Translations under genes and position numbers: made by a program
The notes under the pieces: model-generated
Told to the model about the DNA's origin: nothing
Seen by the model: the letters and a program-made list of their open reading frames with translations, nothing else
The model's database searches: none
Origin: Agromyces mariniharenae
Lineage (GTDB): Bacteria > Actinomycetota > Actinomycetes > Actinomycetales > Microbacteriaceae
Reading direction: 5' to 3'
Length of the DNA: 64,000 bases
NCBI RefSeq assembly: GCF_008122505.1
Contig: NZ_VSSB01000002.1
Span: 1,116,001-1,180,000, forward strand
Part shown: in pieces, positions 42,301 to 50,758 of the stretch
How positions within the stretch are numbered: position 1 is the first letter of the stretch
Layout of the letters: each line of letters starts with the position of its first letter

Positions 42301-45194
42301 AGGATCTCGTCACGGGTGGCCGCGGCATCCGTCATCTCGGTCACCTCGAACTCCGCGGCTGTCAGGGCCTCGGCCCAGGCGCGGGCGTCGGCGACGCAGC
42401 CGCGCAGGCGGTCGCCCTCGTCGGGGTAAGCATCGACCCCAATGCAGAGCGCTCGGCGGGCGCCTCTGCCACCTGATGCGGACCCCGCGCGACCCGCGGG
42501 CAAGTTTTCATACGCTGGCCAGGGCGCTCTGGTGCGTCCACGGTCATTCGGGAATGGGGTGACGTTGGCGACGCCGGCCACCCGACGCCCGACGCTCTCC
42601 ATGGTGGGCGCGTCGGTGTCGAAGTCGCCGTGCGAGGTCGCGGCGCTCGCCGTGCGCACGCCCACCGCGTTCGGAGCGAGCACGAGGTCGCCGTCGGCCG
42701 AGGCGCCCCTGAAGAAGTCGGCGAGCTCGGGGTCGTTAGTGAGGAACTTCGCCATGCCGAGGATAGGCGTCGATCTCTGCGCCTCGAGTGACGTCGAGAC
42801 CAGGTAGAGCAGCGACTTGTTGTAGATGCGCAGGCAGGTGTCGGCACGCTCGGCCTCATCGTCCATCGTGAAGATCGCGACGCGGGCGATCTTCCCGCTG
42901 CGCGCGTGCGGCATCACGAGCCTCGAGAACGTGTCGACCCGCACGGCCGGCGCGAGCAGGTTGAGCGACTCGATTCTGGGCACACCAGCCACGAGTGCCG
43001 CCTGGAGCAGGTACGCGTGGAAGATCGAGCCCGCGCTGTGGCCCACAGCGTGCACCTCGATCTCGCCCGGGTGCTCGGCCATGAACCTCGCGAGGGCGCG
43101 CACGAAGTAGTGCCCGCCGCCGCCGTTCACGGATGCCGCGGCCGCGTCGAGCTTTATGTCATTCCAGATCCGAGCCCCGCCAAACAGCTGCGCGGCCACC
43201 TCGACGAACGAGTCCTTCGCCTCGTCCACCCAGCCGCGGCGACCGCCTGCTGCCCACTCCTGCAGCGCGTCCCAGAGCGCCGCGCCGAGGCCGGTCTCCC
43301 ACACGAAGTGGATCGGGTAGACGCCGTTCCCCTTCCACCAGGCGACCTGTTGCACTGCGACACCCAGACTTGTTCTTTTGTCGACGAGCCCGCCTTGTGC
43401 ATAGAGCACGACCGGCACGGGACCGGGCGCGTGCGCGGCGATGAATGCAGGCAGGTGCGTCTCGAAGATGGCATCGATGTCGGCCGCCGTCGTACGAAAG
43501 CTGCCCACGTCGCGCGACTCGAAGGGCGCACCCGTGGCGAGCTTTCCGTCCTCGAGGATCACGACGCAGGGTTTGAGGTCGGCTAATTGATCAGGTTTGA
43601 TTTCTTGATCGGGAGCTACGTCATCACCCGTGCCCGCGGGAGGAGCGGCTGTATCCCACCGCGGAGTGATGCCGGCCCCGCGAGCGATCGCATCCGGTGT
43701 TCGGAACCCAAACCGCTGACCAAGTGAGCTGACGACTGCGCTCATCTCAGCAGTCGGCGCAGCTACGGAGCCCTCAATGATGGAGAACGGTGCCGAAGAC
43801 GGATTCGATGCTTCCAGATATGGACTCACCGCCCTCCACACATCGAGCGTCGTCGTCACGTTCAGATACCTCTGAAGGAGCTCGCGAACTCCTGGGTAGA
43901 ACTCGAAGTCGCCGTCGCCGGATCCCGACTCCGTGAGCAGCCCGCCCGCGAGTACTTCGGCGAGGTGAATCTGTTTTGCACCTGGCACCAGTCGGTCCAG
44001 CAAGAGCCGAGCAATCGGCAGTGTCACCTCGACGGCTGAGAGCATCGTGGCCAATCGGGAGGCTTCCGTCGACACTGTGGAGCGGAAGACCTCAAGGCGC
44101 TCTTCGGGTGTCCGCTGACGCACATCCGTTCGATCCGTTCCGAGCGGCAACCGAGGTAGGGTCACCCCGGCGACGGCCGCTCCAGATCCCATCAGCATTC
44201 GCGCCCAGGAGGTGAGGCGATCGGGGTCGAGGCTGATGACGGGCAGCACGCTCGCCGGCATCGACGACACCCACCACCACGGCAACCTTACGTTCAGATT
44301 CCTATTCGGCTCCCCGCGACGGTCAGCCGAAATACCTGCGTCAACGTTTCCGAGTGCCGTCGCAGCCCAAAGCCTCTCGGGCAACACCTGGACCAAGGCG
44401 ACCGGACCGCTGTGACCCCACAGGTCGATGGCTGTCCATGCGTCCGGACCGGCCCACATTGCGCCGACGCAATCGGACACAACCAAGGTGAGGCGGCGAC
44501 CGTTGTAGTCGATCAACTCTCGGATGCTGTGTTTCCTACCTGCCGCCGAGACGAGCTCAATGCCGGCGGTCCCCTGAATGAGTTTCCACTGCACGACGCG
44601 ATCGAAGGCGCCGTACCGTTCGAAGAGTCGGGTCAGCGCACTCACGGTCGATGCCCACGGCAACATCGTTGGCCCTGCATCTAAAACGATGGAAAGCTCC
44701 TCGAACCAGCGAACCTTGGCCGGGCCTTCCACCGGCAAGAGGAGGCCCGTCGCGCAGTAGAAGTCGACGGTGCCTTCGACGTCGAGTGTGCGAAGCCGAT
44801 GAGACGCGCGCTTTACTTTCAGAGGGCGAATGGCACGGTTGATTTCACGTTCACCGGGCAACGCGTTGCGGAGCGGATCGCGAAGGTTGAGCCCTATCGT
44901 TGCGCCGATCCCGGCAGATGCGGTCCTGCCCAGTGTCGGTGGCAGTGGCTCAGTTGTGGGTTCTGATGGCTGCGGGACCTCGATGACGTCATCATCAGAT
45001 GCTGTCTTGGATGATGTAGTAACCGGTCGCGGCTCTACTGGTGCGGGCTCGGCGGCTCGTTCTTCTTCCCGCTCAGTTGGTTGGATCTCGGAATCGGAGG
45101 TAACCAACCGAGCGAGCCAGAGAATGTCAGCAAGATCTCGCCATTCTGGTTCGATTCCAGATACTTGGAGCGCTCGAATAAGTCGATCAAGCAT
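39396..45194 (-). CDS. SAV_2336-type / alpha-beta hydrolase / caspase-like / CHAT-like fusion protein (degenerate protease sites)
   Basis: 1932 residues in one open frame. Residues about 1-545 resemble SAV_2336 N-terminal proteins (EELSIVLDAGPTMLPWASTV, LVVSDCVGAMWAG). About 560-880 is an alpha/beta hydrolase-like domain with G-H-S-A-G (Ser720). About 913-1160 is a caspase-like domain with S-G-H-G (His988), but the catalytic Cys position is Ser1047 (D-A-S-H-S-G). A HEAT-like helical part and a beta-rich part follow. About 1640-1932 is a CHAT-like domain with F-A-G-H (His1783), but N-A-F-D replaces N-A-C-x (Phe1841). Its ATG overlaps the MoxR stop (TGATG). The GC content of the middle is higher than at both ends. 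Likely an adaptor or regulator of the system. Confidence 0.82.
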   Translation of the reverse strand: MLDRLIRALQVSGIEPEWRDLADILWLARLVTSDSEIQPTEREEERAAEPAPVEPRPVTTSSKTASDDDVIEVPQPSEPTTEPLPPTLGRTASAGIGATIGLNLRDPLRNALPGEREINRAIRPLKVKRASHRLRTLDVEGTVDFYCATGLLLPVEGPAKVRWFEELSIVLDAGPTMLPWASTVSALTRLFERYGAFDRVVQWKLIQGTAGIELVSAAGRKHSIRELIDYNGRRLTLVVSDCVGAMWAGPDAWTAIDLWGHSGPVALVQVLPERLWAATALGNVDAGISADRRGEPNRNLNVRLPWWWVSSMPASVLPVISLDPDRLTSWARMLMGSGAAVAGVTLPRLPLGTDRTDVRQRTPEERLEVFRSTVSTEASRLATMLSAVEVTLPIARLLLDRLVPGAKQIHLAEVLAGGLLTESGSGDGDFEFYPGVRELLQRYLNVTTTLDVWRAVSPYLEASNPSSAPFSIIEGSVAAPTAEMSAVVSSLGQRFGFRTPDAIARGAGITPRWDTAAPPAGTGDDVAPDQEIKPDQLADLKPCVVILEDGKLATGAPFESRDVGSFRTTAADIDAIFETHLPAFIAAHAPGPVPVVLYAQGGLVDKRTSLGVAVQQVAWWKGNGVYPIHFVWETGLGAALWDALQEWAAGGRRGWVDEAKDSFVEVAAQLFGGARIWNDIKLDAAAASVNGGGGHYFVRALARFMAEHPGEIEVHAVGHSAGSIFHAYLLQAALVAGVPRIESLNLLAPAVRVDTFSRLVMPHARSGKIARVAIFTMDDEAERADTCLRIYNKSLLYLVSTSLEAQRSTPILGMAKFLTNDPELADFFRGASADGDLVLAPNAVGVRTASAATSHGDFDTDAPTMESVGRRVAGVANVTPFPNDRGRTRAPWPAYENLPAGRAGSASGGRGARRALCIGVDAYPDEGDRLRGCVADARAWAEALTAAEFEVTEMTDAAATRDEILRGILELVSQAAPGDVLAVQYSGHGTFVPDLDADEEDGDVAKDEALCPVDFRKQGRFIIDDDLARIWDVIPEGVAFTAFFDASHSGSANRAPRIDLSPVGDSLPRATFLTMVDDVAYRVNRGADVEGSTTDPLRSAAHATVRASESQIPAPMRASTRRREVLFSACKPTEVAWESSEHGDFTRIALPLLTDGIGRVSNRDFVRQVVEQFGPNRRQTPEFHGEEVLGGSLLLTSTSTFAPNVPPSQAGMATSEPPSDDLGPGRDGRDEASVSPEQERAIRSLAETYDATRESMVSGPERTREMTRIFNAMVELASDVRPLLAELERSSSAGERLAAIAILSAYPRADRLEWLAERLDNPDVEAPFIGYQAARALTQAVRSLPLDAMTSVEKALSHALDLARKLPDNPNRITTLEYARQEVASRTGDSVLDQERGAESSEHSNTAPAPPDASEDGPIVSDATGLAVYVFAELARSPGTPGSFDLRVRLAPRASEPKSELTASQSISTDPRRHIVATIVPRGFRLAKEEPRSVELIIPDVNDVSEHAFRLIATEAGPAEVSLLLRQQSDLPLATLRLTAEIPESGSGPEPRTAVARIVEPARELVALPSVRVDEAFVKGETQLSVRASVRGEEAEGLLQLSDKRRFVASLYSRIAGIRTELADLRDSNTRARTALRRMTQIGSSLARSVLPPEVLNLLWRHRDELDGLIVQSNGEFDIPWELVHLVPSPGERDNGEVRFLGNTGLIRWVYDTPHPTEIPVAPGRARVVCPLYVDSRLRLVSSAEERRLLEHMIQATSIEPEDASGMHAMMRDGFDLFHFAGHCRWSEVEPPQQELLLAEFNHAAEEDPAWRYTVDDLRADFGLGNGIDIAAGPFVFLNAFDGGRTTSGERSLGGFAEAFLRGGAGVLVSCSWSLSDEPDSVFVEAFYQAFLDGQPLGEATRSARAAARDAGDLSELAYAVYGHPRARLRIT

Positions 45195-46159
45195 CAGAAC
45201 TCCGAAGTCAGCTCCCGGAAGAGAAGCTCGAGGATGGCCTGACGCTCCGCGTTGGTCTCAGGCAGCACGTTTTGGGTAACAAGGTAGACAGCGTTGAGGA
45301 GCTGGTCCGTTGCTTGGGGCTTTCCCCCGTCCGTCCGAGCAAGAAAGTCGTCAATCAGCCCGGAAACCGCTGGAGTGTTCGGCAGGCCGAGGTGGGCTGA
45401 CACGATATCCTCCAGCAACTCCTTCGTAGTATCAGGCATCCGCAATCTGATGCACCGGCGTAGGAAGGCGGTGGGGAAGTCACGCTCGCCATTGCTTGTG
45501 AGCACGACGAACGGAAACTCCGCGCATTGCACTTTGCCCTTGTGGATGCGCACCCAGTTTTCGCTCTCGAACTCCCTCACGTTAACGTCTTCCTCGTTGT
45601 GCCGCGTCAGCTCTGGGATTTCGAACTCTCCACGCTCGAACACGTTGAGGAGGTCGTTCGGCAGATCGATATCGCTCTTGTCGATCTCATCAACCAGCAA
45701 AGCGCGTGGCTTGCTTCGCGGAATAAGTGCGGTACCGAGAGGACCCAGGGTGAGGTAATCGCTAATCGACGTGGTGGTCGTTCTTGAGCCCTCATCGTGG
45801 GAGATTCTCTCTGCCTGCAACCGACCGATTGCATCGTAACGGTACAGGGCTTCGTTCAACGTGCTCCGCGACGTAACATGCCATCGCAATACGGGCCCGA
45901 GGCTTAGCTCAAGCGCGACGGCGTCAATGAGGGAGGACTTTCCCGATCCGGGGATCCCAGTGACTAGGAGAGGTCTCCTAAGCATGAGCGCCGCATTCAC
46001 CGCATCGATAACCTCGGGCGACGCCTGAAACGTTGCCCCTGCATGATTCGACGAGCTGCCTGTGGCGCCATCGTCCGAGAACACTCGCCATGGTGGCGGC
46101 TCCGGAAGTTTGATCTCTCGAACCTTGCGGTCGCCTCGATAGATTCGCCAATCGTTCAT
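45194..46159 (-). CDS. MoxR-type AAA+ ATPase
   Basis: 321 residues. Walker A is GIPGSGKS (68-75), Walker B is LLVDEID (154-160), and sensor 1 is VVLTSNGERDFPTAFLRRCIRLRMP, which also brings the arginine finger pair. SDYLTLGPLGTALIP is a MoxR-like pre-Walker-B insert. MoxR ATPases remodel or load partner proteins; in actinobacteria they occur with SAV_2336-type proteins. Stop and next start share bases (TGATG), and the caspase gene ends 11 nt upstream, so all are one operon. Confidence 0.92.
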   Translation of the reverse strand: MNDWRIYRGDRKVREIKLPEPPPWRVFSDDGATGSSSNHAGATFQASPEVIDAVNAALMLRRPLLVTGIPGSGKSSLIDAVALELSLGPVLRWHVTSRSTLNEALYRYDAIGRLQAERISHDEGSRTTTTSISDYLTLGPLGTALIPRSKPRALLVDEIDKSDIDLPNDLLNVFERGEFEIPELTRHNEEDVNVREFESENWVRIHKGKVQCAEFPFVVLTSNGERDFPTAFLRRCIRLRMPDTTKELLEDIVSAHLGLPNTPAVSGLIDDFLARTDGGKPQATDQLLNAVYLVTQNVLPETNAERQAILELLFRELTSEF

Positions 46160-46170
46160 GTCGTCACCTC

Positions 46171-48339
46171 TTAGGCCATGGCTGGCAGTTCTGAACGGCG
46201 GTCAGGCAGCGCATCGGGGTCGTCCCACACCAATCGCAACGTGCTCACAACCCCCTCGGGATCGTCTCGCCGTAGCGCCCGCAGGCGTTCCGGAATCGTT
46301 TTGAAATCGCCCTCCTTCAAGAATTTTCTAAGCATCTCCTTTGTCTTGGTCCAATCCGAGGGGGGATCGGTGGCCCAGACGATGTAAGGCGCGCCGGCGA
46401 CAATGCTTGCGATGAGGGGATCCCGGCGAAGATCGTCAGGGACCGTTCCGATTGCAAACTCCAATCCCTGAAGGTGGGCCTTGCTGCCGGCGATCGAGTC
46501 TTGAATGGCCGTAACGCTCGATGCTCCAGGAATCCATTCGAGCGTCGGCGAATTGAACAGCAGACTGTGGGCAATACGTTTGACGGCCTCGTCCCACTGC
46601 CTGAACACGGGCTCGTATGCACGTCGCTCCGCCACGTGGAGCGCCGTCGGCCATGATTCCCCAAGTGGCCGTGTGAGTTCTAAGTGGCTGGCGGCAAACG
46701 GCCACGTCTCGGGGAGCGCAACAAACGCTGCTCGAGGCAGTAGGAACCCGACGGTGAATGAGCCGTACCCGCCGGCCATCTTTGCAATGACCGGGACGGC
46801 GGCGTCTCTGAACCCGTCAGGAGTGCGATCACATGGCACGACTGTCTTCGGCTGCCAGCCATTGCGAGGGTCCTTGACATGGGCGACGAACTCGGTCGGC
46901 CACGCGAATCGAGCATCCGGTCCATCTACACACGGGATCTCAATCACTAGCCTGGCGACGCCCTCGGGTGGGGCAGCAGCTGCACCTGCCCGAAGCAAGC
47001 CCAAGGCGGGACCGGTGATGTAGGGAGCGAACACGGCATCAGGAAGCTGATCACCAGTGAGACACTCAACTGCTACGGCGAACTTGATGAGGGACTCATA
47101 GCCGAACCCAGCCGCTATCTCCAGCGCTTGCTCGAGGTCGGCGGGCATCGAGTCCAGTTCCGGCACGACAAGTCGAATTGCTTCGTTCATCTGCTGCAGA
47201 TTGACAGTGCCAAACGCCTCGACAAAGCTTGACACCGCGCGCTGACGCTCTAGGAAGATCTCGAGATCGAAATTCCGCTCCGCGGAAGTCGCCGCTCGAG
47301 CCTGGAGGCCCTCAATGAGGCGATGACGGTTGTCGTAACTCGTGACGACCAATGCAACGAGATCAACAGTCTCTTGCCCGGTGGCGTCGATCTGGCCATC
47401 TAGTGCGGCAATCAGCTCCTGGCGGAGCTCTGCCTCCGTAAGCGCGGCACCGCTTCTCAGTTCGCGCTCGACGCGGTCGAGTTGTCTGGGCGACATGCCT
47501 GCTGAGGACAAGACCTGCTGGGTTTGTCCGGATACAGGAATCCCACCGCCGAACTCCTGAGTGTCCCTTTGACCTCCGCCAGTTTCGAAGATGCGAGTCA
47601 CGGGATGCTGTCGTGTGACGCCCTTCGCGTTCAGTACCTTGAAGCTGTCGTCGATGTGCTGGACAACTGTTGGAAAATCAATCGGGAGGCACACGTTCTC
47701 TTTAAGCCACTCAAGGAGACTATTGGAGAACGCCGCTTCCCGCTTTAGGCGATCGTGCGTTGCGTACTCACCCTGCGAAGCCGCAAACAGCGTTGATTGC
47801 GAAACTCGTCTAAAAGTTCTGCCGTTCGGATTCAACGGACCCGACGAGAGGTCGTCAGGTATCTTCATCTCGGCAGAGAAGTTGGCGCATGCATCAATGA
47901 AGACGACTTGGTTATCGAAACCAGGGAAAGCATCAGAGGTCAAGTAGCGAAGGACCTGGTCAACGACGAACACTCGGGGGGCCTCGGCATACGCATCAGC
48001 GGCATAGAGCACTCGTTGTCCGCTTCGGTTGAGCACTCCGTGCCCACTCCAGTAGACCACCAGCAGGTCGCCGCGTACTTTCGATGCCTTGATGAAGAGA
48101 TCCTCAATATCATGCTGAGCGCCATCGAACGTGAGGACATTCTCCGGTGGCGGGGTCTCGGCGCCAGACCAGGAGCGGGCTAGCCATACCTGCTCGGGCG
48201 GCACCCGACAGTCGACGGCCCATTGCGCAAAGCGAACCGCATCCGAGGCGACTCCAGGAAGCGAATACTTCTTTCCGTAGGCGTATTCTTCAAGTCCAAT
48301 GGCGAGAACCAGGACCTTGCGAACATCAATGGTGGCCAT
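46171..48339 (-). CDS. Caspase-family peptidase with VMAP-like C-terminal region
   Basis: 722 residues. The N-terminal ~250 form a C14 caspase-like domain: KVLVLAIGLEEYAYG, LLVVYWSGHGVL (His100) and VVFIDACANF (Cys151), so the catalytic dyad is intact. A helical linker (about 285-400, e.g. SPRQLDRVERELRSGAALTEAELRQELIAAL) may be an effector-associated adaptor. Residues about 480-722 (LLRAGAAAAPPEGVARLVIEI ... YIVWATDPPSDW) resemble the C-terminal region of vWA-MoxR-associated proteins, known partners of MoxR ATPases. Probable effector: limited proteolysis of targets once triggered. Start overlaps the hydrolase stop by 14 nt. Confidence 0.8.
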   Translation of the reverse strand: MATIDVRKVLVLAIGLEEYAYGKKYSLPGVASDAVRFAQWAVDCRVPPEQVWLARSWSGAETPPPENVLTFDGAQHDIEDLFIKASKVRGDLLVVYWSGHGVLNRSGQRVLYAADAYAEAPRVFVVDQVLRYLTSDAFPGFDNQVVFIDACANFSAEMKIPDDLSSGPLNPNGRTFRRVSQSTLFAASQGEYATHDRLKREAAFSNSLLEWLKENVCLPIDFPTVVQHIDDSFKVLNAKGVTRQHPVTRIFETGGGQRDTQEFGGGIPVSGQTQQVLSSAGMSPRQLDRVERELRSGAALTEAELRQELIAALDGQIDATGQETVDLVALVVTSYDNRHRLIEGLQARAATSAERNFDLEIFLERQRAVSSFVEAFGTVNLQQMNEAIRLVVPELDSMPADLEQALEIAAGFGYESLIKFAVAVECLTGDQLPDAVFAPYITGPALGLLRAGAAAAPPEGVARLVIEIPCVDGPDARFAWPTEFVAHVKDPRNGWQPKTVVPCDRTPDGFRDAAVPVIAKMAGGYGSFTVGFLLPRAAFVALPETWPFAASHLELTRPLGESWPTALHVAERRAYEPVFRQWDEAVKRIAHSLLFNSPTLEWIPGASSVTAIQDSIAGSKAHLQGLEFAIGTVPDDLRRDPLIASIVAGAPYIVWATDPPSDWTKTKEMLRKFLKEGDFKTIPERLRALRRDDPEGVVSTLRLVWDDPDALPDRRSELPAMA

Positions 48340-49525
48340 TGAGCGCTCCTTCGACGCCCGCCCACACTTCCGGGTTGGACCAGTACGCGCTGTGCGAGTA
48401 GGGGAACGGCTGACCGTTGTCGACCTCGAGATCCGACACCCGCTCGGGGAAGACCTCCGCGCCTACGTAGGACAGGAGGTCACGTCGGTCGTAGACGTTC
48501 AACCATCGTGGGAAGTGATCCGGGAGAGAGTCTGGCGGCTCAAGGCTTGGCAACGCCCCGATCTCGTAGAGAAACGGCGCCTGTGAACCCACTGTTATGA
48601 GTAGGTCCACGTTGTCAACCTGCTTCCGGACGAGCAGGTCGGCGCACATTATGCCGCCGAGCGAATGGGCGAGCAGGATGACGGGACCGTCACCGCAGTC
48701 TTGAATCGATTGCTCCAGGAATCTACGCGCGTCATCACCTCGAGCTAGGAAGCGCATGATGTCGCCCCCGGGATCGGTGAGCTTATCTGTAAGGTCGCCG
48801 CGGTCTTTGGTGAGCCGGTACGTGGCATAGCGCAGAGCCAAACCCTTGAACGGCCGGAGCAGGAAGTCGGATATACCCATGCCATAACCATGGAGTTGGG
48901 TTGTAACTGCCTCCACAATGGCGTCACGAACGGTTCCGCTCACCGGGTCGTTACCCGCCTCCATTGAATCGACGAGTGTCTGTGCCACGATCGCTCGGGC
49001 GATTGCTTGACGATGTAGGAGTGGTTCAGCCGGGGCAGTGTCCAGCGCCTGCGCGAACTCCGGCGAGGACGCAACCGTTTGGAGCGCAGGTGGAAACCAG
49101 TCCATAAGATGGTTGGATTCGAGCAACAACGTCAGGTCGTCGCTTGCCGTGAACCTCTCGACGTCATCGCGAATGAGTGTTGCGGGCGGTGCTTCGCCGA
49201 GCACCACTTCCGTCGTGCTGTCATCGTAGTTCCGCAGCAACCGCAGTTCGTACAGCGGATCGGTGTAGAGAACCGACCACAACGCAACTTCCTCGTCGGC
49301 AGCTGATGGTTGTTGGCCGCCGCCGGCCGCAAGGTAGTCCGGTATTGAAACGCCATTCAGCCGAAGCTTCGCGCCTTCCGACTCGCCCCAGAAGCAGCCT
49401 TTGACATCGACGTCTAACCCGCGATCGTCCACCGTCTTCTTGATGGCCTCGAGTGTTGCCGCGTATGCTTTCCCGCGAACACCGGTTCCGTGGACGAACA
49501 ACAGCGTGGAACGGTTGGTGCCCAT
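48326..49525 (-). CDS. Alpha/beta hydrolase (lipase/esterase-like)
   Basis: 399 residues from ATG 49525, which has a GGGGGGAGGGG site. STLLFVHGTGVRGKAYAATL is the first strand and oxyanion turn. VILLAHSLGGIMCADLLVRK holds the nucleophile Ser288. TVGSQAPFLYEIGALPSL and FPRWLNVYDRRDLLSYVGAEVFP suggest the Asp, and the His lies in PYSHSAYWSNPEVW. Similar proteins occur as possible lipases or phospholipases in conflict operons. First gene of the minus-strand operon; 14-nt overlap with the caspase gene. Confidence 0.82.
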   Translation of the reverse strand: MGTNRSTLLFVHGTGVRGKAYAATLEAIKKTVDDRGLDVDVKGCFWGESEGAKLRLNGVSIPDYLAAGGGQQPSAADEEVALWSVLYTDPLYELRLLRNYDDSTTEVVLGEAPPATLIRDDVERFTASDDLTLLLESNHLMDWFPPALQTVASSPEFAQALDTAPAEPLLHRQAIARAIVAQTLVDSMEAGNDPVSGTVRDAIVEAVTTQLHGYGMGISDFLLRPFKGLALRYATYRLTKDRGDLTDKLTDPGGDIMRFLARGDDARRFLEQSIQDCGDGPVILLAHSLGGIMCADLLVRKQVDNVDLLITVGSQAPFLYEIGALPSLEPPDSLPDHFPRWLNVYDRRDLLSYVGAEVFPERVSDLEVDNGQPFPYSHSAYWSNPEVWAGVEGALNGHH

Positions 49526-49955
49526 CTCACCCCTCCCCCCGGGGAAAGTGCCGAAGCTCAGTGCCGCGACGATCCTGAAACCACGATTGCAGTCCCGGCG
49601 TGCGGCGCACCTACGCGCAGCATAGAACCTGAGGGCCAACCTCCGCCATCCGCTGTCTTTGACGGCTGTCCCAGAATTGGGTATGGCTCGCAAAGATGAC
49701 TACGCTTCGACCGCCCCTCTGGTAGTGCGAATGCTCGGAGCCTAGGGGGCGGCAACACGAACCGCCTCAGTGCCGTCACCGATTCCTTTACCTCCGCACG
49801 CCCGGCGGCTCGGGATGGCATCTCTACCGCCGTCGCCGATTTGATTTTGCACGGAGAAGGTGCGACTCCAGTGGATCTCGTGACGCACGCATTTTTGTTT
49901 CAGATTTGGCCCGCCCGGTGTACGCTGGCGCCAGCCGAAGGGGGTGGTTGGCTTT
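49526..49955. other. Divergent intergenic region upstream of the hydrolase/caspase operon
   Basis: 430 nt without a convincing gene. On the minus strand TATGCT near 49619-49624 could be a -10 box for the operon, but no good -35 box is visible. Nothing else structured was recognised. The GC content is lower than in the core region. Confidence 0.4.
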
Positions 49956-50354
49956 ATGCCATTGCAGACGGGCAAATGGGAAGCGAACATCGACGGCCGT
50001 GAGTGTCATCTCTTCATCAATGGCGTCAGAGACACTGGTGAAGTATCGGCGAACATCTCAGCTGGCTATTCCGGTGCCGGAGATGTCCCGGCACTCACCG
50101 GAATCTGGGATGAGACGACGCAGCATCTTGTGCTGCTCTGGGTCGGGTCAGGAGATATCGCGACAGGGGTCGGCCCAGAAATATACGACGGCTACCTGAT
50201 CACAACCCCATTCGACCCAATGCCTGGACAGGATGTTGCCTGGACGCTCGTCGGCACAGCGCAAGCAACCGGACACTGGAGTCTTATCCATCACAACTCC
50301 AATTCACGTCGTAGTCGATTCGGATGGTTCGCGCGAATCACCAACGTCCGCTAG
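49956..50354 (+). CDS. Small beta-rich protein of unknown function
   Basis: 132 residues from ATG 49956; an in-frame GTG at 49944 is an alternative. Alternating hydrophobic and polar stretches (GKWEANIDGRECHLFINGV, PALTGIWDETTQHLVLLWVG, VAWTLVGTAQATGHWSLIHH) suggest a small beta barrel. No signal peptide and no recognised family. It lies divergently from the defence-like operon and before the papain-like gene. Confidence 0.5.
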   Translation: MPLQTGKWEANIDGRECHLFINGVRDTGEVSANISAGYSGAGDVPALTGIWDETTQHLVLLWVGSGDIATGVGPEIYDGYLITTPFDPMPGQDVAWTLVGTAQATGHWSLIHHNSNSRRSRFGWFARITNVR

Positions 50355-50455
50355 CTAGTCGCGCGGTTGCGATCTCAGCTGAGCACCGGAAGGGGCCAAG
50401 GGTCTGCGGCATGCGGCCAATCGCGACGGTCGTGCGACACCGCACGTTCGAGGAC

Positions 50456-50475
50456 GTTGCAAGTCATGTTGCAAC
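50456..50475. promoter_or_regulatory. GTTGCA inverted and direct repeat
   Basis: GTTGCA and TGCAAC arms with an 8-bp spacer; GTTGCAA also occurs twice in direct orientation. It lies in the 404-nt stretch (50355-50758) between two plus-strand genes, where no other gene is supported. A regulator site is possible; no regulator is known. Confidence 0.3.
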
Positions 50476-50758
50476 TCGTTGGAGTGCGTCCCGCGTCCAT
50501 CGATTTCGGACACTCTCCGGTTCGGCGTGAGGCGAATCTGGGTCTTGGCACGGGATGTGCGCTGACTCCAGCAGGCTCTCCCTAGCAACATTTCCAACGT
50601 TCGCGGATCGTGCGCTTGATGAATTGACCAAACCTGGCTGCGGCCATACTGGAGCTAAGAAAGTGGCGAGCCTCCGTCCAACTGGATCGAGGGAAGAATT
50701 ACTGGTGCAACGCGCTGGATTACGGCATCCTGAATCCAACTGGGGGAAGGGGATATCA

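Noticed and set aside
45140..45165. TpsiC-loop-like ggttcgattcc suggesting a tRNA
   Set aside because: It lies inside the coding frame of the giant gene and no acceptor or anticodon stem can be paired around it.
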